Part shown: positions 37,783 through 49,719 of the stretch, piece after piece | Layout of the letters: every line of letters starts with the position of its first letter | Position numbering within the stretch: the first letter of the stretch is position 1 | DNA from: Tetrahymena elliotti 4EA | Taxonomy: Eukaryota; Ciliophora; Oligohymenophorea; Hymenostomatida; Tetrahymenidae | DNA: 64,000 bases | Direction: 5' to 3' | Assembly (NCBI GenBank): GCA_000231825.2 | Contig: JH720296.1 | Span: 310,001-374,000, forward strand | Translations under genes and position numbers: made by a program | Notes under the pieces: generated by a model | Databases searched by the model: none | Seen by the model: only the letters and a program-made list of their open reading frames with translations | Told to the model about the DNA's origin: nothing

Positions 37783-40089
37783 ATGGAAAGTAAACCTTAG
37801 TTAGTAACAATCGAAGAAGTGCATGAGGATACAAAGCACAAAGAAGATTTAGATATCTCCAACAAAGATTCCCACAATGAATTAAATTTTAAATAGGGTT
37901 TATCAGGATAGAAATATGCTGGATAGTTTGTATTAGAAAATTACTTTTTTAACGATGATAGTAATTATTAAAATGAATAGTTAAGTGATTCTTAGTTAGA
38001 TCAAACTAATTAGTATGAATTAGAAAATGATAACTCTCTATTAGCTAGCAATTAGATTAAATTTTTAAAGTTAGATTAGCATGCAATAACCAATTCTATT
38101 GATGATTTAAATATTATGAAAAGAGGATTTTAAAAGATCTTTAAAAACTTAGTCGGGCTGGATCAATCGATATCTATTCTTCCAGATAAAATGGGATAAA
38201 CATTTGACCATATGAAGGCTGTATTAGATAAAAGGTACCAAGCTATGCTGAAGGCATTTTTGAATGCCCAATAGAAAATAAAAGATTATAACATTAAGTT
38301 ACGCAATTTGGAAAATAAAATAGGGATGAATTAATTCCTACGTAATCTCTAAAAAGAGTGTGAAATTTACTAAGAGTTTTCAACTGTTTTAATTAAAGAC
38401 ATGGAAAAATTAGCAGTAGAAATAAAAAGAGAAGAGAAAAGGTTGAATTAAATCCATGAGCTGTATGAAATTCGTAAGTAAAGGCTTTCAGTATTGAACG
38501 AGTAAAATCTTTTTCTATCAGGCTTGATAACCAAGACTTAGAAACAAATTAGAAGGCATAATAAAAAAAAAGTTATGGAAAATTAACCCCCAAAGTATAC
38601 TAGTTATTATGCCAAAAATGATAATGATATACAAAGGATAGAGACAATATGTGGAGCTTCTAAAGTTAGGATGTTTAGAAGCACAAATTCTGTATTTAGA
38701 AGTAACTAAAACTCATAAAATTCTAAGCATTCTTTTGGAGCTAGTAAACACGTAAAAAGTAAAGATAAAGAATTACAAATAGAAGTGTCAGAAGAATAGC
38801 ATTCTTAGGAAAATGATTTTTAGTCAAATAAATTCTCTTTAAATTAAAAGGGACAATTTTCAACAATGTCCCAAGTGAAATTCTAAATAGATTAGAATTT
38901 ACATAAATTTGATCAGCAGCCTTAAATGAAATAAACTTTTAACTCAAAATTTTCCTCTTAAGAAAATGAAGCTATGTAAAGTACATAAATAACATTTAAG
39001 AGATAAGTTACTCCTCAAGTCAGAATAATAAATCAAGCTTAGACAAGTGAAAAATTCTTTAGTCATTAAAATAAACCTTTTTTAAAACAAACCTTTATGA
39101 GTAAAACTGATTAGTTGTTTATGAAAAAGCCATTAAATGGGTTTTAAAATGCTTTAATGTAAACTTAATCACAAGCATAGTTATTGAATCAGGAGTAAAA
39201 TATAAACATGCCTCTTAATAATAAATAATATGAGAGTAAAAATTTCTAAATAGAGCTAAGTCTACCTTAAAATATAGATTTTTTAAATGAGTTTAAAGCA
39301 GTTGATGTTGTTAAATTTCACAAAGAAATCACACTAAAAGAAAATAATTTAGAATAAAAATTAAATGATAAAAATATTTAATCTTTAAATCTAAATAGTT
39401 TATAGAGTGATAAAAAAACTGAATAAGACTAATTTCATCAAACAAAAAATTCTATTTAGCAGGATGAGGAAATAGTGGAAGAATTTGAGTCTTAGTAAGA
39501 ACAATTGTAAACTGAAGAAGATTATAAAAGAATGATATTAGAAGTTGACCAAAATACATATCAAATGTAACAATAAAATGAAAAACTAAAGATAAGCATG
39601 ATACATAGATGCAATCAATTTTATAATAGGTTTGCTTTGCTCAAATAATGTTTGTATTCATATAAAAATCACTTAGAATCAAACTAAAAAATGACTAATT
39701 AAAAAGAAGGCCTTCAAGGCTCATTACTCTTTGAAATGTCAAAAGCAAAGTAATTCTAAAGTTAGCCAGTTCTTCATGCATTTAATAAATAATCATATAA
39801 GCCATCATATATAATGGATAGAGAGTCCAGAATGATAGTATATGATACTCTTAAATGCATGCTAGATAAATAAATTTAAGAAAAGTAAAAAAAAATTACA
39901 GAAAGAAAGATGGATAAAAAACTCTTTCTTAATTTCACTCCAATATAACTGATTGGAATGATGTGCCTTAAACCAGAATCGTTTGATGATATGTAATTTA
40001 TTATGGAAAGAAAAGCAAGAATGATTTAAGAGAAGATTAATTCAAATAGAATCCTTTAATCATCACTGTACTCAATTAAAAATTAGTGA
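37783..40089 (+). CDS. Hypothetical coiled-coil protein, single exon
   Basis: One uninterrupted frame of 768 codons plus TGA, with TAA/TAG as Gln. It begins MESKPQLVTIEEVHEDTKHK. Residues of about 105-135 (LNIMKRGFQKIFKNLVGLDQ) faintly recall the motif of the family upstream. Residues of about 137-265 form a strong coiled coil (HMKAVLDKRYQAMLKAF, MEKLAVEIKREEKRLNQIHE, LYEIRKQRLSVLNEQNLFLS). The remainder is Gln/Ser/Lys-rich and probably disordered. A second helical part lies at about 570-768 and contains CNQFYNRFALLKQCLYSYK and ERKMDKKLFLNFTPIQLIG. No catalytic motif, signal peptide or membrane helix. A scaffold or cytoskeletal role is possible but not shown. Start chosen as the first ATG after a TGA-containing leader. 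Confidence 0.8.
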
Positions 40090-40946
40090 TTATCTAAACA
40101 AATAAATCGACAGATAGATTGATTAAAAAATATAGAAGTGTATGAAAAAAACATACTCATCAAAAACTAAATAAATTTATAAGCAAAAATTTTAATTATT
40201 ACATTTCAATATTCAATTATAGATCATTACTTAACATATTATTATTTTTTTAATTTTAATCTTTACTTATTTACTTATGGATAAATTGGTTATTTCTAAT
40301 TTTATTCAGTTTTTTATTTTATAAATTTATTAATTCGAGAGTTATCTAATAATTTTATTTAAATTATATTTTTATGACTTTAAATAATGTCATGTTGTGG
40401 ATGATATTTATAAATATCACCTTTCTGATTAAAAATATTTTTTTGAAAAATAAACTTCTAATTATCATCTATAAGTATAAAAACATATCAACTTAGCATA
40501 AAAGATAATATTATTGTTAAATAGAAGAGTTTTTCTTGTTTTAAATTCTGAATAAAATAATAAAATAAAAATAGATTGGTTTTGTCAAAAAAAGATATTC
40601 TGGAAACTATTTGAAATAGAATTTTTTAAAATCAATTTGTATCTAACTAGGAATTAGTTGGAAGTTACTAGAAATATTTTAGAGAAACTTAACTTATTTT
40701 TATTGGTGTGTAATTTTTCAATAACTAGATAAAAATGATAACGATAGGTGATTTATTATGATTGCATTTACAGATGATAATACGAAATATTAATCGCATT
40801 TGACAATAAACTAAGTTAATCACTACTAATTTATTTGATACATTTATTTTTTATTGAAAAATTTAAATATAGATTGATAGTATTGGTTATTAAAAATTTA
40901 TAATTAAATTCTTTTTGATATTTTGCAATCAATACAAATATAAAAA
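40090..40946. other. Intergenic, AT-rich
   Basis: Between the coiled-coil gene and the mitochondrial carrier gene, both on the plus strand. No gene or RNA seen. It should include the carrier promoter. Confidence 0.5.
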
Positions 40947-41899
40947 ATGGAGACAGTTAAAGGTAGCTCAGTATAAGAATCTGCAATTAGAATGGCTTTA
41001 GCAGGAGTAGCATCTATGATATCTGGATTTGTTACTCACCCTATAGATACAGTAAAAATCAGATTGTAAAAAGAAGGTGAAGTAGTAGCAGGAGTTCCAA
41101 AATAAAAAAAGTATTACAATATAGCTACAGGTATGAAAGTTATTGTTTAAGAAGAAGGGTTTTTCTCCCTTTATAAGGGTCTTTAAGCTAGCTTATTAAG
41201 AGAGGCAACTTACTCCACTTTAAGATTGGGACTGTATGAACCTTTTAAAGAATTGTTAGGTGCAACAGACCCAAAAAATACTCCAGTTTGGAAAAAATTT
41301 ATGGCAGGTTTATTTAGTGGATCAGCAGGAGCCTTAGTTTCTAATCCTTTGGATTTGTAATATAAATTTCCCATGAAATTTTTTTGAAATGTTAATTAAT
41401 TGAATATAGAATAAAAGTTAGATTGTAAAATGTTGAAGGAAGAGCCAAAAAAGGGTTTATTTAAGAAATTTCGAAGATTATTGAAACATAAGGAGTTTAA
41501 GGATTATGGAGGGGAATAGTACCTAATCTGACTAGAGGAGCTATACTCACTGGCACTAAAATGACCACATATGATCACACTAAGCATATGATATAAAAGT
41601 ATTTACATATAAAGGAGGGATTCAAAGTTTATTTGATATGTTCTTTTGTGACTGGCTTTGTCCTTTCAGTTACTACCTCACCTATGGATGTGATTAAAAC
41701 TAGAATTATGAGTTAAAAGATGGGAGTAAAAACATATAATGGACTTATAGATTGCGCAGTTAAAACTTATTAATATGAAGGTATAAAAGGTTTTTATAAA
41801 GGTTTTATTCCTTAATGGTGTCGTTTTGGTCCCATGAATGTAATTTAGCTTATATCATGGGAGTATCTTCGTAAATTGTTTGGCATAAAGACTCTTTGA
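40947..41899 (+). CDS. Mitochondrial carrier family protein (SLC25-type)
   Basis: Solute carrier of the mitochondrial inner membrane, 299 aa, the normal length for the family. Exon 1 is 40947-41356, the intron 41357-41409 (GTAATA...ATAG), and exon 2 41410-41899. The three-fold repeat is clear, each with the Px[DE]xx[KR] signature at the end of the odd helix: HPIDTVKIRLQ, NPLDLIKVRLQ (codon split by the intron) and SPMDVIKTRIM. Each is followed by a [YG]-G...[KR]G motif (GFFSLYKGLQASLLREA, GLWRGIVPNLTRGAILTGTK, GFYKGFIPQWCRFGPMN). Overall it looks closest to the uncoupling-protein, dicarboxylate and oxoglutarate carrier branch, judged from the RGA/TGTKMTTYD region and the C-terminal FGPMNVIQLISWEYL; exact substrate is not assigned. 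Two minus-strand frames nearby are shadows. Confidence 0.95.
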
Positions 41900-42260
41900 T
41901 ATGTGCAAGTATTGATTTAAAAGAATTGAATATTTGTTGATAAATGGATCATTTCAATATGTTTAAGAAATATGAAACAATGAATGAAAGATAAATATTT
42001 AGAAATAATAAATGTAAAGAGTTTAAATAAATATATATTGAACTTCTTGAATTTTCATGTTTTTATATTTTTTGAATACTAATTAACTATTAAATAATTA
42101 AATTAAATCAGATTTTTATTAACAATACTTTCTATACATATGCTTAGTATAATAAATTAAGTAACCTTTTGTTTCAAAATTTTATTGATTAAATTAAAAG
42201 ATCTAAGATATATTTTAATATTTTTTAATATAAGACATCTCAAAATTCTTCATATATATT
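41900..42260. other. Convergent intergenic region
   Basis: 361 bp between the stop of the carrier gene (+) and the stop of the next gene (-). AT-rich 3' sequence for both; nothing else seen. Confidence 0.5.
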
Positions 42261-44230
42261 TCAAACTCTATCAGATCCTTGCTCTTAATTGTAGTATCTA
42301 TTTTGTAAAGTGGATCTAGCCTTTACTTTACCAGCATCTTAATCAAAAACTTCTTTCATAAATAGAGGAATTCTTTCTCCATCTTAAACAAGCTGCCTAA
42401 TATTCAAAAAGTATTTAACAAAAAATGTAATATATCAATTAGATAAAAGAAATAAAAGGTATTTTTAATTCAATCATCTAAAACTAATTTCTATATTCTA
42501 AACCTAATTAAAACCATTAATATTATTTATTTTTTAAGATAACATAACTGAGATTATTAAATTTATTTGAGAAAATCCTAAATAAGGACTAAAGATTAGA
42601 GTGATTAATTCTAAAATTTATATAATTTAAAAACAAAAGAAATTGTGTTACTTCGTATAGCTTCTTATGACATCTGAATTGACTAGCATACTTCTTAGAT
42701 TTTCTATTTTGAGCTTTTATGAATCTTTTATTTATTGCCTTTATTCTGCTAATTTTTTATCAAATGGATTATCTCTATACAGGTCTTCATAGTTTTCAAT
42801 ATTATTGTATAAGTAAAGTTAATCAAAAGCATAAGGATATAGTTTTTCTTTCCTATCTACTCTTTAGATACTTCTAAATTCTGGGTTAATGTACCATTTA
42901 TTGTAATTATTTTAACAAGTATTCTTCTTTTATTTCTTTTATTTCAAAAAATCTGCTACTTTTTACAATATTTCTTCTCTTTCCTTTTTCTTTTAAGTTC
43001 CTAGTATGTCATCTAAGTCATTTTTACTTTTTATCTAAGCCCTATTTTACTTTTTTAATTTACTTTCATATAATTCTTCTGCAAAAGTATCTGTATTTAT
43101 TTCTTAATTTAAAGAAGAAAAAAAATAAATTATATTTCAATATAATATATATTATTATTATTCTAAAAATAACTAATGTTTTGTTGATTAAATTACCTTC
43201 TTGCTTTTTTTTACGTTTTTTTATGAAAGATACTTAAGAGGTATTAGAGATTATTCCTTCTTCCATTAACTTTTAGTTCAGTGAAAAAACATTATCTTAA
43301 TTTTATAATTAATTTGAGTAGTTTATACTACCTTAGAGGAAGCAGTCTACTTATCCATATAAATTAGCTGCATCTTTAACAACAGGTTAATTATTTAATC
43401 TATTAATTGAATTTTTCAGATCAAAATGCATTTATTTTTATTTTTCTTCATGCTACTTTAAAAAAATGTTTTATCTCTCAGTCTTAACAGACATAATTTC
43501 TTTGTATTCAGTCTTGAAGTCATTTAAGCTCTAACCAATATTCTAAATTAAAGAAGTCCTTCTTGTTGTTAATTATGGCAATATTTTTATCATAGAAGGT
43601 GATTTAAGCTAACATTAAAAATTTAATAAAATTTATAAGCAAATTTATATATTTGTAGATATTTTACAGAGTGATTTGATGTAGGCTTTGAAGGGCTTGA
43701 TTCTATAGATTTTAAACCTTATAATTTTGCTTTTTATAATGGACTGATATTTCTCTTTGATAAAAACTAACTTGACAGAGAGCGCTCATTTATATTGTTT
43801 GAAGTAGAATATTCTTTAATAAGAGTAGAATTTGAATTAGGAATGTTCGTTCTTGGACTACTGATCAAATGTTTTTGATTAGTATTATTTAGGATCGTTA
43901 TTTCTAAATTATTTCTTTCAGTGCTTTGCTGAAGGTTTTGCTAAGAATTCAAGCTTTTCATATTTTCTTGATTAGTTTTATTATCTGTTTAAAGCATAGT
44001 TTATGTAAAATAATCTCCTTGTTGTTGGTTCAAATTTTCCATTTATTCATTCTTCTTTTTTTCTGTCCTAATCTTTAAGTAATTTAAATAACTATATTCC
44101 GATAAGAATAATTTACTTTCAAATGGTAAGCCAATAGAGGATCCAACTAATTCTCACTAATATATTTATTATTTCTTGATGTTGACAAAATTGAATTTAA
44201 AGATGTTGCATTTCTATTCTTCATCATCAT
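42261..44230 (-). CDS. Hypothetical protein, 5 exons
   Basis: Predicted 505-aa protein. Exons 44230-44117, 44072-43668, 43608-43197, 43102-42652 and 42396-42261 join in frame (1518 nt). It starts with three Met codons (MMMKNRNATSLNSILSTS). The N-terminal half is Asn/Ser/Gln-rich and disordered, with one helical segment (LIQNIGQSLNDFKTEYKEIM ... VKTERQNIFLKQHEEKQKQ). The C-terminal third looks like a small conserved domain: NKWYINPEFRSIQRVDRKEK, LYPYAFDQLYLYNNIENYED, LRSMLVNSDVIRSYTKQL and IPLFMKEVFDQDAGK. A short first exon could be missed by simple gene finding; an alternative start at 44042 (MENLNQQQG) would drop it. No family recognised, no membrane helix or signal peptide. Confidence 0.78.
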
Positions 44231-44922
44231 GATTATTACAACCTAAATTGGTTTTTAGTAAATCTAAATCTTGAAGTTTTTACTTAAACTAATTTATGAT
44301 TTTTTTATTAAACTTATAATATTTAGTTTTTTTAAAGTGGATGTAAAATAATAATTATAAATAGGTTTTAATTTATCACAAAAATTTACACTGGAAATAA
44401 TTGATCATTAAATTTTTGAGTAATTAAAAATATTATAAAAATTTTTATTTTTTTAAATTCTGAAAAAAATTTGCTTTAGTTTTTTTCTAAATGAATTTAT
44501 TTTTAAAAAAATATTTTAGGAATGAAAAAACATTATTTAAATATAAATGATGAGAAAATAAGTATAATTTTTGTAAATAAAAAAGAATGCAGCATTTAAT
44601 TTGTAAAGTTTTGATGGATTTGAATTAATATTAAAAGATTTTTATTCATTGATAAGAATTATAAAATTTCTTTGAAAATAAATGAATGAAATGAAATGGT
44701 TGCAAGCAAAGATTTGAGAGAAAGATGCAAAATGAAAAGAAAGCATAAAAAGAAACAAACAAAGAAAGTAAGAAATAAGATAGTTTGTTAGCTAGTTCAA
44801 TCATCTAAACTAAAAGAAGTGAGAAAATATCAATAAAATACTAAAGAGAAATCTTTGCATAGAAATAAAAGAAAAGATTAAGAAATTAAAAATAAAAAGG
44901 AAATAAATAATAGATAAGGGAA
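44231..44922. other. Divergent intergenic region with purine-rich leader
   Basis: Between two divergent genes. From about 44690 to 44922 the plus strand is almost pure A/G, with AAAG/GAAA runs. This is probably a long leader of the following highly expressed gene. The frame of that gene stays open upstream to an ATG at 44725 (66 more Lys/Gln-rich codons), which I consider untranslated. Confidence 0.5.
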
Positions 44923-45575
44923 ATGAATAGATTCTTCAAAGTTTCATCAAAATATCAATACTACAAGTACTTGGAATAGTATGATGCTGCTTTCTTGAGA
45001 AAATATCAATCTGAAACCCACTGGTATTTGGGTAGAAGGTGAATTAATTTATACAAATTTAAACAAAAAAGCATCTAGTGCACTTTTTATAGCAAATAGC
45101 ATCATCAATTCATTTATTACAGCAATAATTAAAATATGCTTAGGACAAATGATTTAATTTAAAAGATTTAATTCTAAAAAATCTACTCTAATTTATAGGA
45201 ATTGCACTTTATTAAAAATGAATTACTTCAATATATAGATATTTTTTGTAGAATTGTTTTACTTACTTTTATTTATTAAATTTTGATAGAGGTGCCTGGA
45301 AGAATTTAGTTATTAAGTATGCTGGTGATCATATCTCTTTGGAAGAAGAACACAACGTTAAGTATAAGACCCATTTATCTTTCGTTTACTTGAGTTACAG
45401 ATTAGCTTGGGTTTTGTTCGCTTACATTATTATTTACAATCACTTCCTTTTGGGTGATATTGGTAAAACTTTTAATGTTGGTGAATGGGATGCCAGACTT
45501 AAACCATCTGCTGAGAGAGATTATCCTACTCGTTACGAATCTCTTTACATTCTTGACAGAACCCAAAAGTGGTGA
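44923..45575 (+). CDS. Small single-pass membrane protein, probably mitochondrial
   Basis: Predicted 133-aa protein from two exons (44923-45038 and 45290-45575, intron 251 nt). It begins MNRFFKVSSKYQYYKYLEQY, continues FLRKYQSETHWYLGRRGAWK across the junction, and has one hydrophobic helix (FVYLSYRLAWVLFAYIIIYN, about residues 76-95). A conserved-looking tail follows (FNVGEWDARLKPSAERDYPT ... LYILDRTQKW). Codon use is strongly biased to GC-richer codons (AAG, TTC, TAC, ACC), unlike its surroundings, which points to high expression. The shape (basic N-terminus, one helix, short soluble domain, about 15 kDa) fits the lineage-specific subunits of ciliate respiratory complexes or ATP synthase; that is inference only. 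No bacterial or animal homologue recognised. Confidence 0.8.
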
Positions 45576-46819
45576 TAAATCTTAGCTTTATTATAAGAAA
45601 ATATTTAGATAGATTATACAATAGATTTTATCCAAATATTTTAATAATAAATAAAACTGTTATTAGCATTTGCATATCATTTAAGCAAATTCTTTGTAGC
45701 AATCACTTTAAAGATATCAATCATAATTTAATCTTGCCTGCAACTTTTATGTTTAAATATATTTTCATTATATTTTGATATTTTTAAGAGATTTTGAAAG
45801 AATTCTCAAAAAAAAAGATGATTTGAATTCAGCTTTTCACCTTTATAAATGAAATTCATAAATAAATTATTTTACAAATATCTATTAAATATTATAAAAA
45901 GTAATTAAATAACTTAAATACTTCGAATACAATTAAATTTTTATCAAAAAACAAAGATTGTTTGGTAAATAATTTTCCTAAGAATACTACTTAACAAATA
46001 TTTAAAATATTGATAAATATGCAATCTATTTATAACAAAAAATATTTTAATTTATTTCAAGAATAGCATTAAATAATTTATGTCAAATTTTATTTAAAAC
46101 CACATTTAAAATAAGTTTAAATATTTTTTAATAGGTTTAATTTCTTTTATTTTGTTTAAAATACCTTAAAAAGATTAAATGAAAAAATATGTTAAATATT
46201 TAAATTAAAAAAATAAATAAATAATAAATAATCATAAGAAATGATAAATAATAAATAATGTTTTAAAGCAGAGATATGTATAAACCTTCTGCTTATTATA
46301 ACAGAAAAGTAATTGTCAAGATTAAAAAGAATATCTAAGTTACTAATTTCTTATATATTACTTAATAAATTTGTGTTTGTGATTCTAATGTTCTGAGTAA
46401 ATTCAAACAATTTTTCTATTAATTGAATTATTATTATAAAAAGGAAAGCAAAATAATTTTAAATATCTGAAAAAAATTATTGTTGAAAGTTCTAATAAAT
46501 ATTTTAAAAATAAATTCTATCCTAAATCCTTTTGTTTTGACTATTAAAGTCTTTCAATAGATATTATCTATCAAACGTAAATAATTTTACTTTTAATTTG
46601 TTCTATTTTAAAATTATTAAAATACATTTTTAATCAATTTTATTTGGGAAATAAAAAATAAAATTGAAAAGTAAATATAGGAAATTATAAGAATTATTCT
46701 ATTTTATTAGATGAACTTTTGAATTTAAATTATTTATTGAATGAAATAGATTAAATTTAACAATATTTTAAAATAAACAAATAGATATTTATACATTTTT
46801 AATTAATTATAAGTTTAGT
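45576..46819. other. Convergent intergenic region
   Basis: 1.2 kb between two converging genes, AT-rich with short AAATAAAT-type tandem repeats at about 46205-46260. A 69-residue frame at 45569-45778 overlaps the stop of the upstream gene and is not credible. Confidence 0.5.
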
Positions 46820-47662
46820 TCATTTAGCACCATATTAGCCTTCACCAGTTCTTTAATAGAAGCTTTCTCCCTTAGGTTTTTTACAACATAAGCAAATAAC
46901 TAAAATAAAACTAACTAAGAAAAAGAAGCTAATTACAGCAGAAGCTATTATAATTCTTGTGTTATTTTTATCTAAGAAGTCAATAACTTCTTATTTACAA
47001 TCTTTATTGGGAAAACCATTATTTACATCACTAAAAACAAAGTATTCGTTTTTACTACAAAAACCGCTGCAATCAAAAGTATCTTCTATAGATCTCAAAA
47101 GCTCACTATAAGAGCTTAAATTACTAATGCCAATGCTTTTAAAATCTTAGCAATCTTAGGCTCTTAAGACTCCAGAATTTTTGCTGTAATTGATAATATT
47201 ATGAATTAAGGCATTTTCTCCTTCATAATTACATTTACAATTTATTTAGCAGAGCATTTAGTAAGACTATTAATTTAGTTTTTTAAGATCTATTAGTAAG
47301 CTTTTTTTAGTGCAATCTTTGTCGTCTTTGTAATCTTAAATATAAGCTGTGACAATTATGCTAATTATTAATATGGCTAAAGATATAATAAGAAGTATAA
47401 AAAGACCAACATTATATGTTCCTAAGAGACAATTGTACTTTTTACAAGCTGCAACCATACCAATAAGAGACCATATTACAAGAACGATACCAAAAGCTAT
47501 ACCAAGAGCTAGAGCTCCTCTGTAAGAATCATATTCGGATACATCACTTATATCTTTGTTTTTTGAATATATTATTGCTCCAAAAACAATCCAGAATACA
47601 CCAAGTATTAAGAGTAAAACTGTAGTAAATTCAACCAGTCTTTTCAAGGTTTTGAAATTCAT
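46820..47662 (-). CDS. Tetraspanin-like four-pass membrane protein
   Basis: Single exon, 280 aa, ending TGA. It has the tetraspanin layout. TM1 lies at about 10-32 (TVLLLILGVFWIVFGAIIYS), TM2 at about 49-71 (GALALGIAFGIVLVIWSLIG) and TM3 at about 84-107 (VGLFILLIISLAILIISIIV). A large loop of about 125 residues with several Cys (LCQINCKCNYEGENA, AQDCQDF, FDCSGFCSKNE, KDCKQE) follows, then TM4 (IIIASAVISFFFLVSFILVI) with membrane-proximal CLCC and a short tail (KGESFYQRTGEGQYGAK). The small first loop carries a Tyr/Asp-rich sequence. The canonical CCG of the large loop is not present, so it is a divergent member; the membrane-proximal Cys are candidate palmitoylation sites. Likely a plasma or endomembrane organiser. 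Confidence 0.82.
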
Positions 47663-49719
47663 TTTAAAGCTATCTTCAAACTTTTACTTTACTTTTAGAA
47701 ATAGTATTTTATTTTTAAGTTTATAATTTGTAAATAATTATATAGATGCCTTACATATTAACCAAGTTTTTATATGTAAAATTAAATTTAAAATGTTAAA
47801 TTTAAAGAAGACTATGATCAAAAAATTATCAAAATCTGATATATTTTTGAATTTTTAACCAAATGAATTAGATAAATTTAAAATTAAATTTCTTCAAAGA
47901 ATAGACAGAGATATTATTCTATCAATTATTTTTTAAAAAATGCAATAAAGCAAATTTAAGTAAATCTTTAATTTCTGAAGAATTCTTTGAAAAATATTAC
48001 TTTCTTCTTATTTAATTAATTTGTAAGATAATAAATTAATTTTTTTTAGATCTAAATCTCTATAACGTTTTAGGTCATACTGATTAAACCTAATATTGAA
48101 AAATACAGCCTTAATCTATTTATTTAAAAAATCATCAAATTTAATTAGAATCACTAATTATTTACTCACTAAATAATTCAAAAAAATTAAAATCCAATTA
48201 ATAAAATTAAATGATAAAATTCTTATCAAAATATTATTTATTAGACACAATTAAAAAAGTAAAAAATTAAATTTTTTTATAAAATTGTGTGACTATTTTT
48301 AGAAACCAATTTTGAAGACTTTCATTCAATAATTTAATTTTTTTACATTATGTTTAGCAAATTTACTTTTATAAATTAAAACAATTTTTGATGAAATAAT
48401 TGTAAAATAAAAAATATTGAGACTTTTAAAAATTATAACTTAGTTAAATTCTTTGAGTGATTTTTGAGAGATAACCTTTTAAAGATTTTAGAATATTAAA
48501 ATATTAATTAAGTTTTAAATAATAAAATAAAAAGAGTCAAAACAAATTTATAAATTTAATTTAGGAAATTTAAGTTAAATGAAATATTTATTTAAGAGTA
48601 AAAATTTATTTTTAAATTATATTTGAGATGATTTTAAATTTTCTTTTTCATTTGGAATTGAATTAACAACTATTTTAGCAAAGAGTTTATTAAGATTGAA
48701 TTTTAAGAGCTTTTAAGTCTTTCAAAATATTATAATTTGTCTAATCAGTATCATTTTTATAATCAGGTAAATTTTTATCAACAATAATATTAGGACTAAA
48801 TTGAAACTAAAAAGAATAAAAATTAACCAAAATTGAATGTTTCTAATTAGCAGTTATTTTTTTTACAATTATTCCCAAGAAATCTTAAATAGTAAGAAGA
48901 ATACTAAATGCAAGACCTAAGCCTAGTGGTCCATACAAATTTTATAAAAAGGTAAAGAGAATATTTTATTTTATTAAATATTTAAATACATTTTAAATTA
49001 GAAAAAGTAGTCATATATTTTATATAATATTTTATATTAAATTAAGAAAATATTAAAAAATTGAAACAATCCAAATTTTCAATGAAAAATAGGTAAATTT
49101 TTCAATACATAATTTACAAATTTTAAATAGAAATTAATTAACAATTTTTTTAGGTTTTTTATTTTTTTCTTTAATTAATTTTATATCTTTCTTCCTCCAA
49201 TAAGTTTTATAGTAACAGGATAGATATTATTCTTAATCTTGCGTATAATTATTTCTAAAATATATTTATGAATCTAATAATATTTTTAATAAAAATTTCC
49301 TTATTTATTTTTAATAAAATTTAAATTTATAAAATACTAACTTGATTCAATACAATAGTGAAGTTATAATAAAATAAAACAACAATATTTCATTATTACT
49401 CCTTAAATTAAGAGATAAATAAATATGTTAATGTTCTACATTGAATTTAGAAAAAAACAAGAGCAGATGCTTTTTGATAAAATTTTATTAACTTTATTCA
49501 AAAATATTTGCTTTGAAGTATTTTTGATATTTCAATAGCTTTTTGGTGGAATATCTAGTTTTCAAATAAATGACAGAGAAATTTTTTTTAAAAAAATAAT
49601 AATATTAGTACTATGAATTATATAAATATGCTATTGAATACTAAGAAAAAATAATTAGTTTTAAGATGAATATGGGGATATTAAAAAATTCTAGAGCTTC
49701 TTAGTATCAAAAGGTATTT
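47663..49719. other. Intergenic with one coding-like patch
   Basis: 2 kb between two minus-strand genes. Mostly AT-rich; the only coding-like piece is the separate entry at 48648-48995 (-). The remainder contains long A/T runs and no RNA gene. Confidence 0.45.
48648..48995 (-). pseudogene. Possible terminal exon or fragment of a membrane protein gene
   Basis: On the minus strand a frame reads FLQNLYGPLGLGLAFSILLT then IQDFLGIIVKKITANQKH, and continues through SPNIIVDKNLPDYKNDTD to TGA at 48648. The beginning is locally GC-richer and looks like a glycine-containing membrane helix. No start codon, upstream exon or partner was found, so it may be the last exon of an unassembled gene or a relic. 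No family recognised. The start coordinate is approximate. Confidence 0.3.
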
